Origin: Cricetomys ansorgei
Taxonomy: Eukaryota > Chordata > Mammalia > Rodentia > Nesomyidae
Direction: 5' to 3'
NCBI GenBank assembly: GCA_026225945.1
Contig: JAMJFZ010000107.1
Coordinates: 50,383,001-50,447,000 of the forward strand
DNA: 64,000 nt
The position numbers and the translations under genes were made by a program. This document shows positions 48,180 through 60,100 of the stretch, one piece after another. Within the stretch, counting starts at the first letter, position 1; each line of letters opens with the position of its first letter. A model generated the notes under the pieces. It saw nothing but the letters and a program-made list of their open reading frames with translations. It searched no databases and had not been told where the DNA came from.

Positions 48180-49945
48180 CCTGGAGTTACAGGTTAGCTA
48201 TGTGGTCTTTCACTGTCGATTTTAACAAACTTAGGACTTAGAATTCCTCGTAAAGGGATCTGCTTAATGTTTGGGTCCTGCATTAGAAAATATAGGCTCC
48301 TTGTGATCGCTGAGACTAACACTAATCCCCTGGTCTTGTACAGTGTGGGCCTGGTTTGCAGAGTCACTGAAGAAAAGACATCAGCCCTGTGAAAAAGGAA
48401 AAGAAAAAGAAGTATCTAAGGGAGAAAATACATGTAAGGCTGCTCAACTATTGATAGGCCAATCTATGAAGCCCTCTCTGGGACATTGGAATGCTTATCT
48501 GATGAGAAGCCAACCTTGTGGATGAATAGAGCCAAGAGAAGAGAATTTTAGACAGGAAATATCTAGGGCAAAGACCTAGAGACAGGAAAGACCACAGATT
48601 GCTTTAGCAATAGAATGGGGTCAGTGTGGTCCACGGGATAACAGCCAAATCATACAAGTCTGGAGACAGAAATCAGGGTAAGTGTAAGTTTTATTCCCAG
48701 CATCATGCAAGTGCCTTTTTCTTCTTCCACATCCCTGTTTCGTGATAGCTTAGCTTTCATAACAAGGTTAGAATCCATTTGGTAATTAGGCAATGGTATT
48801 GGGGAACAGATAATTTGATCTTGTGTTATAAACAATATGTGTCCACACTCAGAAGTAGAACGGATATAATCTAATAACCAAGATTAGCCAAGGTCAGAGT
48901 TCACTTCTAACTCCTTGCTTATCCCAGACATTATTAAACTGCTAAACACTGACACCATATGCTATATAGCCTGTCCAGAAGTTAACTGTACCATGTCAAG
49001 CATGCTAAGTTCAGACTCTTGTCTCCTACTGTGGAGGCCATTAAGAACATTTTCCTAAACTAGACTTTATGATACTGTGAGTCTCCAGGTTGACAACATC
49101 CAGAAAGCCACTGAAGCTTCGATGCTCAGCCTCTACACCCCGGAAAGCAGCATTGAGGTCACTGTCTATAGATTTTGTCTCAACTTCCTAGACATACTCA
49201 AGCTAAGTACTCTTACTGAAACTCTACTTTGTCAGCTGATGCAAGATGAGCCACTTCCCTCCTTCAGACCATGAAGCTGCAAAGTTTCTGCTATTTTCTA
49301 AACTGTTGACTGGTTGATGTCCATTGTAGCCAGCTGCTCTTTGGCTTCACGTTCTGATTTATTTCTTTGGTTTGAGGAAATGTTCTCTTCCTTTCCTTCA
49401 TCCTCCTTGACTATGTCAGAAATCTAGTTTAGCTTTGTCTAGAATTCACATAATTGTCCAGCCCAAAGCCCAGACCCCCTTATGAGAGGCTATTGATATA
49501 TGTAGCTCATATATATAAGAGAACTTAGCCAAAAGCTCTCACTGGATTCGTTTAACTTTATCTTGAATATGAAGCTACCTACTCTGGCAGAGTGGATGTT
49601 TGGCTTTCATATAGAAAATTCCCTCCAAAAATCCCTGAATGTTTTATCTGGAACTGTATTTAAAATATACAAAAATGATAATATGTAAGGGGACATTTTA
49701 GCCATTTGCTACTTCCTTAAAATGTCTGTGATATATAGACAAATACATTGAAAACTTGTGTTGCAACATTAAAATGAGAAAAGGAAAGGAGTATATTGCA
49801 CATACGACATGAACTTAACCATATAAAACTATTACCACAGAAATAAGGAAGCAAGCAAGATGGTTTGATGAGTTTCTATCTAGTAGTGTGATTCGGGGGG
49901 TGTGTTTAAAACAGTTCTCAGTGGCTGTCTACAAGAAATAATTCT
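48180..49945. other. Non-coding stretch, nothing recognised
   Basis: A short segment near 49088-49157 reads as a plausible peptide between an AG and a weak GT, but the sites are poor, so it is not called. Confidence 0.4.
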
Positions 49946-49947
49946 TT

Positions 49948-50110
49948 GTTCGTTTGTTTGTTTGTTTTCAAGACAGGGTGTCTCTGTTGTAACTCTGGCT
50001 GTCCTGGAACTCACTCTGTAGATCAGGCTGGCCTGAAACACACAGAGATCTACCTGCCTCTGCCTCCCGAGGGCTGGGATCAGAGGCATGAGCTGCTACT
50101 GCCACCCAGA
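49948..50110 (-). mobile_element. B1 SINE, antisense
   Basis: A GTTT-rich tail complement, then 'caagacagggtgtctctgtt', 'ctggctgtcctggaactcac', 'gatcaggctggcctgaaaca' and 'gcctctgcctcccgagggct'. The minus-strand frame here is SINE-derived. Confidence 0.95.
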
Positions 50111-50559
50111 TAGGAATAATTCTTATGGCATGTGTTTCTTCTATGACCAGGTTACACTGCTTATAAAAGGAAGCAAATCATACTGTATAACCAAAATGCA
50201 TGAAGTGAACATTGTCTTCCTATTTCTCATAGTCTTACCTTTGAAGTATGATACTTAATTAGAACCTAAACAGTCCCAGGGAGCAAGAAGGATCCTGACC
50301 AATTAAGACAAAAAATGCAAACCCTAGGCATCACTATTTTTAATTCCCCAGCTGATTTCAATATGAGGTCAAGATCATAGACTATTGGTAGACAAGCTGG
50401 AGAGCCCGGAGCAGTAGATTGACATCCCGGCTGTAATCAGTTTGTGGAGAGCTTTTATAATACCAACACATGTCTGCAACCTTAGGTTTTGATATTAACT
50501 GGTTGACTCTGTCACCAGTGAGCTTTGTCCACGTGATTCTGATATAATGCACTCACTAT

Positions 50560-50725
50560 GTGGTGCTTTCACCAGTATCAGTTCAGTATCTCATTTAACT
50601 CTCAAAATAACTCGATAAGGTGAGTATTATTACCTTCATCTTGTAGAAAAGGAAACTGACTTGGAGACATGAAATAAACTGTTTAAGGGAATCTAGGTGG
50701 TTTGATCTCAGCTATTCTGGTGCCT
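50560..50725 (-). mobile_element. MIR SINE, antisense
   Basis: 'gtatctcatttaactctcaa', 'aactcgataaggtgagtatt' and 'cttgtagaaaaggaaactga', then 'ggtggtttgatctcagctat', are close to the antisense MIR order. Confidence 0.85.
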
Positions 50726-51868
50726 ACGGGTATTGTCAAGGACTCTCCCCAGTTCTGACAGGATCTAATAGAGAAGCCAACATACTCGCTTTTTAAAAGT
50801 TGGTGGAATAGTTCTTTCTACATCTGTCACTTAGAAACGGTCCTGTTCCTGACAAGCTCCATCCGACCTAAACACATCTGAAATACCCTGAGTATTCTAT
50901 AAGGACCTAAAAACCATCACAACTTCAATAATGTCCAATTTGTTGAAAAGTACAATAGTGTCTCATTACTTAAAGTTATAATCTCCATTTCTCTCCAAAA
51001 TCATGGCAATCTTCCTTTTATGTTATGTTAATGTTTGGGGAACTGGCTAAGTATATTTTGAAAATTCCTTGAAGAATTTTGCAAAAGTCCTTAGATAATT
51101 GGAAATAGTCTTGAGTGTCCCAACCCCTGCCTTAGCATTGCTGTTGCAGGCGGATTTCAACATGGACACCCTGGCTGAAGCTTTGCTGGAGCTGTGTTTC
51201 GCTCAAAGCACACTTTACTTTTTCTTGATAGTCAAGATTCCCACAGACCTTAAGCCAAGCTGCCAGGTGCACAATGCCAGTAGAATGGGGCCTTTTTGTT
51301 TATAACTATAGTCCCATGTCTTTGAACTAAGTCCCTTTTGCCCAGGTTTGGATAGCATTACCTGAGAGTAATATTACCCAATAAAGCCAAAGTGATGGGT
51401 TAAGGATACAAAATAAGCCATTTCCGTTGCCAGAAATTCCCAGTCAGCTTATGAGGCAGGCTTTGTAATGGAGAAGAAAGGAATGAAAGTAAGTACTGTT
51501 TTAAAATATGATCTGTAACTGTTTTGGTTTTATATGACAAAACAGGCTTTTGCCTTTCGAGTAATTTTGTAAACAGGTATCTTTGAGAATTCACAAACTT
51601 GCAGTGTCACATACCATTCATTTTAGTAACTTTGCAAGTAAGTACCCATGTAAAGAAAATGAAAAGGACAAGATGTTCTTGGACTAAAAGGAAAAATCTC
51701 TTGAAACCTTCATTTCTCTCTGACTTCCTTTCTCTTTGTTAATATCTGTAGTTTGATCCCACTTTGCAGCAATGTTATGCTCTGATTTTCAGGGCTTGGT
51801 CACCCCGTGCTTTCTGATGGGGTTATTTGGGAAGGAGGAGCTGATAGACAAAATGGGAGAATATTTTG
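50726..51868. other. Non-coding stretch, nothing recognised
   Basis: No supported exon or repeat family. Confidence 0.4.
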
Positions 51869-51985
51869 ATATATATGAATGTATGCATGTGTACATATTA
51901 TATATACATTTCAATGTAATGCATACACACTTATGAATATACTTGTGTATGCATGTATATATAATGCATATATCTACATACAATA
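51869..51985. repeat. AT-rich TATG/ACAT low-complexity block
   Basis: Alternating 'gtatgcatgtgtacat'-like and 'tatatataatgcatatat'-like steps. Confidence 0.8.
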
Positions 51986-53345
51986 AGAAAAAATTGGGAG
52001 CCAATTTATTAATAATTTGCATATCCTGGTAAGCAGAAGGGAAAGAAAAGATACCTACCCAGAATAACAAAGGGTTTTTGTTCTAAATAAAATCCAAATA
52101 TCACACCTACCCCATTGCTCTACCTAGAAACCATATATTAGACCCTTGGCACTTTCACCCATGTGGAAACAAAATGGACATTTTCAGACCACAGTCTGAG
52201 TGCTCATGAAATTCTTAAGCTTGTCTGTTTCCAAATATGTCTAGAATAAACAGAGGGTTCTGCTATCACTGGCTTCAGATAATTAGTAATTTAGCAACTG
52301 ACTTACAACTTTTTGTTCCAGAAGAATTTTAGGTAAATATGAGGATATTTGTTATTAAGAAAAATGTTACAGTAAGATTAGCACTTCAGGTTTCTGTCTA
52401 AGGATTTTCAGAAAGTCCTTCTCATAGAAGATAATAAACAGTTTTATACAATTTTATGTTATTATGCAAAGTAAAATTAATAATGAAATGAGATACATAA
52501 TTTATGAGAACGTGCAAATACTTTATGAAATGTGTATCATCAGCAGAATTTATACATCTTAATCGGGTGTTTCTAATTGCTTCAGTGAATATTTTCAGTG
52601 AATTGCAGAATGTCTAATCTGTTACTAACTCCAGATATTCAGGCAACTTTGGTAAGGGATGATGTTTATCATCTGTCCGGACTTTGATTAAGAGGTCCAC
52701 ACATCTACTGCAAACGTCTCAATTATTGTAATTGTCAAAGAAGAAAATTCTGAAAATGCAGAGAATAGGGATTTGACTCATGAAAGGAGAGTTGTTTTGT
52801 CTTCTTGTAACTTTATTCTGAATTTCCCAATTCTTACTAAACCATAAACAAACTTCCAGAAGCAATAAAGTGCAGAAGCACAATAGGAACGTGCCAGAGT
52901 TCAGAGAGCAATTGCCCTGGGTTGAGTTTCGTGACCTGTAATCTGTTTAGGTCATCGCTGATTTCTATATAAAACATCCCACAACGTGACCATGCTCAAC
53001 CATGAGAGGCTTCTGTTGCAAGCCAGTGTCTAAACAGTAAGAGTCACGCTTAACTTTTGGGGCAAAGTAGTTGGGATCCATCTACCTGATAACAAATGAA
53101 CCAGTTTTCTCTGACATGCTATATCTGAAGCATGTAGGTGTCAGACAGTGGATGCGGCCATGAGTTCTGGTTCCAGGCAGGATTTTATGTAGCTGCTTGG
53201 CTTATGTACGTGAATGCTTTATCAAAGATACCCTTCTGAAACTAGCATTTAAGACCCAACCATGGTGTTGCTATATTGAAGCTGTTCTATACCTTGCTTT
53301 ATAGAAGCTGTAAATGTATTAGAGAATGTGAACAGATAAAACTTA
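51986..53345. other. Non-coding stretch, nothing recognised
   Basis: AT-rich DNA without supported exons. Confidence 0.4.
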
Positions 53346-53346
53346 C

Positions 53347-53450
53347 TATGAAACCTGGCAAGATGGTTCAACAGATAAAGGTGCTTGCCCCCAAACCTGA
53401 CTTCTATCCCTAGGATTCACCCAATGGGGAGAACTAACTCCCCATGTAAC
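53347..53450 (+). mobile_element. B4/ID-type SINE, sense
   Basis: 'acctggcaagatggttcaac' followed by 'agataaaggtgcttgccccc' and 'ctatccctaggattcaccca' is the tRNA-like head of a rodent B4-type element. A CATA-repeat tail follows. Confidence 0.75.
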
Positions 53451-53456
53451 TAATTT

Positions 53457-53495
53457 GTACATACATGCATGTATGCATACATGCATACATACATG
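53457..53495. repeat. (CATA)n/(TGCA) simple repeat
   Basis: Repeated catgcata/cataca units at the SINE tail. Confidence 0.85.
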
Positions 53496-54116
53496 TGAAG
53501 ATAAGTTTTAATTTGGAAAGCTTAATATAAGCCTTAGGAAAACCTCTGAAGAAAGTGCGAGAGGAATAGTTAAGTCTCTTTGGTGGTTTTGTCAGTAGGA
53601 ATGGCTAAGCATTGAAATACAATGTTTTTGATGAATGAATGAAATATAATGGAATTGCTGACAAGTAATTTACTTGGTGGAAATATGTGGTGCAGGGAAA
53701 GGAATGACAATTTAGCTCTAATGAAAACAATGAGGCAAATTGTGTGGAGTTGTCTCTCTGAGAAATCTAAATAACTCCAGCTCTTTGCAGTGGAATTTCT
53801 TCACTTTTAAGAGGGAGGGTTGGACTGGACAGCTTCTGAGTTCAGGACCAGGTTTAAAAGTCTAAATAAGATTACACTAAAAGTTCAAGAGGAAATGGCT
53901 CTATGGAATCCAGCCAGATGATAGCAGTTCCTATGAAGATAATGCCAAGTCAGTGGCTATTCCAAATTTCAGAAAAACAGCTTCATTTACATCAGCACAA
54001 AAGTACTTAGAGGAATACTTAAAATGTCATTTTCCCATTTCCCAATACTAGTTTGTCTTATAGACACCAAAAGAATACTTTTCGGTTTTGAGTAGAATTG
54101 CTCAAAATGTTATTTT

Positions 54117-54352
54117 AGGGACTGGGAAGACGGCCCAATGGGTGAAGTGTTTGCTTGCTACAGGAGTATGGGGATCTGAGTGTAGAACTCATGCAACAGT
54201 CAGGCAGGGTGGCTGTGCCTGTTACCCCAGCACTGGTGAAAGGTTGAGGGGAAGACAGACATCCCTGAAGCCCATTGGCCAGCCAGCCTGACTAAATGGA
54301 TGAGTTGTGAGTTCAGTGACAAGCCCTGAGGGGAGACACCCAACATACACAC
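54117..54352 (+). mobile_element. B4-type SINE, sense
   Basis: 'gggactgggaagacggccca', 'gtgaagtgtttgcttgctac' and 'gcagggtggctgtgcctgtt', then 'accccagcactggtgaaagg' and 'gccagccagcctgactaaat', show the ID-like head and B1-like tail of B4. The CA repeat follows its 3' end. Confidence 0.88.
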
Positions 54353-54354
54353 AG

Positions 54355-54404
<50 letters not shown>
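54355..54404. repeat. (GC)n(AC)n alternating purine-pyrimidine repeat
   Basis: 'gtgcgcgcgcgc' passes into about 19 AC units. It is strictly alternating and so has Z-DNA-forming sequence character. Confidence 0.95.
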
Positions 54405-54406
<2 letters not shown>

Positions 54407-54419
54407 GGTGGGGAGGGAG

Positions 54420-55335
54420 ATATGTAGGAATGGAGGCACCTACATGCGCAATTTTTATGTTATTTTAAAATGATAATGCCATAAAGAGAATTTTCATTCC
54501 TCATAATGTATGAACTGAAGTCCTTCCCTTGCCACATGGCTTGAGTTTGAGTACGGAAATAAGTTTAAATAAAGCCTCAGGGTAGGACCCTGATCTGATA
54601 GGTTAGCTATGCAGAGACACCAGAGCTCTGCTCACAACCTTAAACCACATTCCCAGGAAATGTCGTGTGAAGATGTAGACAAAGGTAGCCTTCCACAGGC
54701 CAGAGAAAGTGCTTTCACTGAACACTAAACTATTGTCTCTTGGTCATGGACCTCCCAGTCTCCAGAGACATGAGAAATAAAGTTCCTTTTCTATGCCATG
54801 CAGTTCATGATCTCTTGTAACGGTAAAGTGACGGGCACAGATGATAATTGAAAGGATTGTTTCCTGTGAAGTTCTATGAAGTTTCAGCATAAAAGTCTAT
54901 TAAAATATAACTATAATATTCAGAATGTGTAGGTTGTTGTTTCTGTATGGTGGCATTGAACGCTAGAAGTTAACATGATTTGAATCACCCTTACAGCTAT
55001 GTGATGGTTTTGACCTCTTTTCATGATGCTGCCTTCTTATTTCATTTGGAACAATAATATTGATTGATCTGAAACACTTTTTTCTTTCCACGTATCTTAC
55101 TTTTACTAATGAGTTAGGAACTGCTGGCATGTAAGCAAACAGAAAAATGAAAAAAAAATCACTTTGCATTCTTTTTGTGTAAGATCAAGGACTTTTTAAA
55201 TTGAAACAAGCTAACTATAATGAGTTTATAAATGAGTTTCAGTCCACAAAATTTTAGGTGAAAATTTTTTAACTTCTAAGGTAGTCCTGTCTTTATACAA
55301 ATGATTTTTCCAAATAACCTCGATAATTAATTTTT
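54420..55335. other. Non-coding stretch, nothing recognised
   Basis: No supported exon or repeat family. Confidence 0.4.
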
Positions 55336-55337
55336 CC

Positions 55338-55500
55338 GTCCATTCACTCATCACCTACTTATTGCCAGATGCAATACTGGACACTAGAAATAGAAAGAAA
55401 AGAAAAGGAAGGAGGGCTGATTCTCTGCTTTCTCTACCTGAAGTCAAGCTTGTAAGATAACCGAACTACCAAAGGCTTGGGGCTGTACACCATGCTAAAG
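55338..55500. mobile_element. Possible old L2-type remnant
   Basis: 'cattcactcatcacctactt' and 'attgccagatgcaatactgg' then 'acactagaaatagaaag' resemble the ancient 'cacctactatgtgccaggcactg...gatacaaag' motif, heavily diverged. Confidence 0.45.
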
Positions 55501-56046
55501 GCCGTGAGCGAAATAAAGGCCACTGTGGGCGCTGTGCAAGAGCGGCTAACCTATTCTCCTGGCTCTTGAGAAATGCCTGAACTAAGCAAAGCCTGAAAGG
55601 AAGTTGACATACCAAAAGTGCAAGGAGTTATGTCAAGTGTAGGAATGTTAATCAATAAGAATTAGCTAAGCAAAGTCCTAGGGAATGTGATTTTCAGCAG
55701 GGTAAACATCGTGATTGACATCTCTACGGATGCAGCACAGCCAGTTACAGAGTGAAAACATCTGGAGCACAATGATTGACACGGAAAAGCAGATGTTGGT
55801 AGAGAGGCAGAAGGAACACTTAGCCTAGTTCATGTCAGCCATCATCATGTAATCCAACAGCTATGATACCTTCTTCCGTGGTACAGAATATGAGGAGATC
55901 AAAAGTGCTTGAAGAAACATCTCATTGCTTCAAAAACACACAGTAAAAGACCCTGAGATCTTTCACAGGTTCAAGCATATTTTCTCTTCTGACTCAGAAG
56001 AAACTCTGCATATGTAGCTTGGGGAGAAATGTTTATGAGAGGATCT

Positions 56047-56372
56047 GTGTATTAGTTTTCTACTTCTATAATGAAATGGCTGAGATAATCAACATAAAGG
56101 AAGGACGAGATATTTGGGCTCACAATTTTGGAATTACCATCCATAACCCATTACATTATCAAAGAAAATGAAACATCATGGCTGGCGTATGTGGCAGAGG
56201 AGGCTACTCAGCTCACAACAACCTGCTAAGGAGGAAGCAGGGGTCTCATTTCCCCCAACAAACTATATTCCTTCCATTGGACTGCACCTTCTTCAGGGTC
56301 TACAACTTACCAATAGTACTGCAGGCTTTAATTCATAGGCCTGTGAAGGATACTTGTCAAAACTACAGCATA
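56047..56372 (-). mobile_element. Rodent interspersed repeat, probable copy 4, antisense
   Basis: 'tgtattagttttctacttct', 'ataatgaaatggctgagata', 'gaaggacgagatatttgggc' and 'ctgctaaggaggaagcaggg' follow the same opening plan as copies 2 and 3 but with more divergence. It could be a related but distinct family. Confidence 0.5.
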
Positions 56373-56672
56373 TAACTAAATACCCTGATCATTCATCCAC
56401 CTTCCCTTTCTCCTTCTGGGAATTTCTTGGGACAGGTCTCATCTTGGCTTGACATCTCGAATCTACCTGGTTTGTAGCCTATGAGAGTATAGCCTCTTCC
56501 CATATTTTAGGACAATACGGTCAGTGCCAACAAAAACAACTGAGAAAGGAGAGTTATATCATATGCAATATGAAAACTATAAGGAGTCCATTAGAAAAAA
56601 TGATTAATTTTCAAGTAAAATTAATGTATCACAGCTTTTTGTTAATCATTTTGCTAAGACGTTTAAGTATAA

Positions 56673-56673
<1 letters not shown>

Positions 56674-56711
<38 letters not shown>

Positions 56712-56726
56712 CGCACATGCACATGT
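56674..56726. repeat. (TG)n(CG)n alternating repeat
   Basis: About 16 TG units followed by 'gcgcgcacgcacatgcacat'. It is an alternating purine-pyrimidine tract like that at 54355. Confidence 0.95.
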
Positions 56727-57334
56727 GGAGTCATTCAAACCATAATAGAAAATATACTCTATGTGTTAAATACACTGAAATTAATTACTGTGAGATTTAA
56801 TGATCACTTTTGATATGCAAATCACAATATAGATGCCTTGAAGAATATTAGAATTGACTAAAAACCCATTATAGAAATTTTTAATTTTATTCTTGGTACT
56901 TTCCTGTCTTTTACATTTTTTTCTATAAATAATGTCTGGCATACATGGATGAATAGATGCATGAAATAAATTTAATGTAAAATTAGGAAAGTAAAATTGT
57001 ATCACTATAATACAAGCTACTGAAAATGGTTTATCTTGGCATTTCTCTTGAAAATGGTGTCATAACATAGACATCCAGGCAATTGCTACTTTGGTGTGTT
57101 GGAGCTGGTATTTTTCTGTGAAGAATCAGTATTATTGTGGGGTTTGGATTTCATGCCCTCAGTTCTGCCTTTCACTGTAGAAGAAAAGCATTTGACATGG
57201 AAGTTGTACGTGTGGGTATGTTGTAACGAAGCTGTGGACGCTGTAATTACAACTACAGATAATTTCCAGTCGTCATAATATATCCTTTTTTCTGCTTAAA
57301 AAAGCATTTAAGTTTTACATTTTAATTATGTGTG

Positions 57335-57520
57335 AACATGTGAAAGAAAACATGCATTCGTGCATGTGAGTGCAGTGCTCTCAGGTTAGAAGAGATATAC
57401 CCTCTGGGACTGGAGTTCCATGGAGTTGTGAACTGTCCTGCATGGCTGCTAGGAACTGAACTCAGGTCCTCTACAAGAGCAGTACCTGCTCTTAACCCCT
57501 AGGCCATCTCTCCAGTCCCT
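57335..57520 (-). mobile_element. B3-type SINE, antisense
   Basis: 'gaacatgtgaaagaaaacat', 'ctctgggactggagttccat', 'ggaactgaactcaggtcctc' and 'ctcttaacccctaggccatc', then 'tctccagtcc', define an antisense B3. Confidence 0.92.
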
Positions 57521-58004
57521 CCTTTTCTTTTTCAAACACCAAAAAGTGCTGCTCATAGACTACGTCAAAACTAGAAGAAGTGTGGAAGAATCTAAGGCTG
57601 CTAAGAACTGTAGCTGTATGCCTACTGTGGCAGCTAACTAAGGATGACAAGGAGGCATATTGCATAATTGCACACCCTTCCAGACCTCAGCAGAGGGAAC
57701 CACTATCATGGCAGGTGCCATACTTGACAGTGGAAACATCTGAGCTCAGGTCTTTTTACTGATTAAGAACTCCTCAGATGTTCTACTGATAGCACGTGAA
57801 GATCATGCAAAATCAAACATGCCCCACATAAATCCAACACCTGCAGACAATACAAAATGCCAAGACCTAGGCAGCCCCTCACCCAACAGTGCACAAAACA
57901 ATTACTTTAAACACAACTAAAAATAAACTTCTGCAATGAAGAATAGGTGTCACTTCCTAAGTGGAAAATTTACATGATGGTGACAATATCATCAGTGATC
58001 ATGT

Positions 58005-58135
58005 GGACTTAGGACTACATCCCAACTTCACTTCCTAGTTTGTGACATTAGTCTCCTAAATCTTTTGTACTTTCACTTTCTCAGATATAAAATGGACATA
58101 ATAACACGTTCCCCACTGATTTGTTACGGATATGT
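58005..58135 (+). mobile_element. MIR SINE, sense
   Basis: 'tagtttgtgacattagtctc', 'tttcactttctcagatataa' and 'aatggacataataacacgtt' match MIR order. Confidence 0.7.
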
Positions 58136-58144
58136 TGGTTTATA

Positions 58145-58556
58145 TATGTACTGGTTAGGTTATATCAACTTGACACAAGCTAGAGTCATTTGAGGAGAGG
58201 GAACCTCAATTGAGAAAAATGCAGCCACCAGATTGGACTGTGAACAAGCCTGTGGTGCGTTTTCTTTATTGATGATTGGCGAAGGAGGGCTCAGGTCACT
58301 ATGAGGGTGCCACCCCTGACCTGTTTTTCCTGGGTGCTATAAGAAAGCAAGCTGAGCATGCCATGATGAGCAAGCCAGTAAGCAGCACTCATCCATGGCC
58401 TCTGCATTAGTTTCTGCCTCCCAGTTCCTATCTTTAAGTTCCTGCCCTAAATTCCCAGAATGATGAACTACTAGCTATAAGATGAAGTAAACTATTTCCT
58501 CCACAAGTTGCTCTTGGTCATGGCATCTTATTACAACAATAGAAACCCTAACCCAG
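58145..58556 (+). mobile_element. Rodent ~400-bp interspersed repeat, best-preserved copy
   Basis: It starts 'tatgtactggttaggttata' and runs through 'tatcaacttgacacaagcta', 'gggaacctcaattgagaaaa', 'gtgctataagaaagcaagct' and 'gagcaagccagtaagcagca' to 'acaatagaaaccctaaccca'. The ends and block order define the family used to label copies 1-4. It has no A-tail. I recognise it as a common rodent dispersed repeat but do not give a family name. Confidence 0.88.
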
Positions 58557-58570
58557 GCAATATACAGTAT

Positions 58571-58608
58571 ATGTGTGTGTGTGTGTTTTATATATATATA
58601 TATATATA
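58571..58608. repeat. (TG)n(TA)n microsatellite
   Basis: About eight TG units, TTT, then about eleven TA units. Confidence 0.95.
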
Positions 58609-59067
58609 ATCTCACTGAATAAAATAAATACCTCATACATGATTACCAAATAAGCAAATTCACTATTCAGAAACATTTCAGACTCTTCTTTAGGCATTGA
58701 TGGTTTCTTAGCCTGTTTTCTATGATTATCATAATACTTGAAGTCAGGAAGTAAGGGTTCATTAAGTTTATGGCTCTGGATGCTGGGGAGTCAGAGTATG
58801 AGGAAGAAATCAGCTTGGTTACTGGTATAGCCTTGGGCTGCTTCAACTTAGGACAGAAAACAGAGAGTTGCGTGTGTCTAATAAGACACTGAGGGAGAAG
58901 CAGCCATGAATTAAAACACTCCAGTCCCTAGAGAATTAACCAAGTCCTGTGAAAAAGGTGTTAGCCCCTACCACATTTCAACACCACTCAGCTGGGAATT
59001 AGGGTTTGCATGAACTTGGGGACTGGACACATTCAAACCATAGCAGTCACTATTTAAAAAGCATAAA

Positions 59068-59230
59068 AGGAAACCAGGCAGAGATGGCACACACCTTTAA
59101 TTCTAGCACTTGGGAGGCAGAGGAAGGGGAATTTATGCGAGTTCAAGGCCAGCCTGGTCTACAGAGCTAGCTCCAGGACAGCTAGGGCTACACAAGAAAC
59201 TCTGTCTCAAAAAGCAAACAACAACAACAA
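59068..59230 (+). mobile_element. B1 SINE, sense
   Basis: 'caggcagagatggcacacac', 'ctttaattctagcacttggg', 'gttcaaggccagcctggtct' and 'agctagctccaggacagcta', then 'aactctgtctcaaaaagc' and a CAA-rich tail. Confidence 0.95.
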
Positions 59231-60100
59231 AGAAAATCATAAGAGGAAACTTAAGAAACTGTGGACACCTGCCTTTTTCCTAATAAGTCTCCCCAAGTTG
59301 CTCTTTTTTAAAACACTAACTCCAAAAATTCACCTATGCAAAAATCTATTCTACATATATTTTATGAAATCTATCACTACAGTTAAGTTTTTAAACATTT
59401 AGTTATTTTTAAGATTTTCCCAAAGAAAGTAGCAAAAGCCTGAGTATAAGTTCAAATAATAATTACAAAGGTGGTCTTCCATACTCCATGTGAACAGTAA
59501 AATCATTGTCAACAGCCTTCCAAGTGTACTACTCTAAGTTCAGAGTTCTCCTTTATAAACCATCTGATGTTTTTCCCCTTCACACTTTTACATAAGGATC
59601 TTACATTCTTGGAAAACAGACATTATACACACATGTAAGAACTTTCATATAAACATAAAATTTTGTATAATCATCAACATTTTGATATTCCAGACATTAT
59701 ATTGTTACTAACAACATTGGACATGGTTGTGCAAACCTTTACAAAGCACTCTGGGTTTATATAGTTTTATAAATACATATGCATAGATTTTATGGATTGA
59801 TTCACATGAAACATTTTACATTTGTCATTAACAATGCATTGAATTTCCATTGTTCTAAATCACCACCATCACTGGTGACAAACCATCTTTTTTTTTTTTT
59901 TTTGAAGAAAACACCTTAAGTTTGTGCCAGTATTTGGTTGCTGTTGTAATTCCTAGTTCCTGAAAGAATTTATATTCATGACATTTATTTTAGCCGGAGT
60001 GTTTTAATTACTATGTTTTCTTGGACAAATTTCTTCCCAAAACGTTGGTCTCCTGTCTATTGTAAGTCTTCATTATATATTTAGGTTGAACCTCTCTGGA
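59231..60100. other. Non-coding AT-rich stretch with poly-T at 59888-59903
   Basis: The sequence at about 59600-60080 has the flavour of an old LINE ('ctaacaacattggacatggt') but could not be assigned. A 16-base T run occurs within it. Confidence 0.4.

Noticed and set aside
49088..49157. Possible small exon between an AG and a GT
   Set aside because: The acceptor lacks a good pyrimidine tract and the donor is weak (gaggtcact). Its phase cannot be confirmed.
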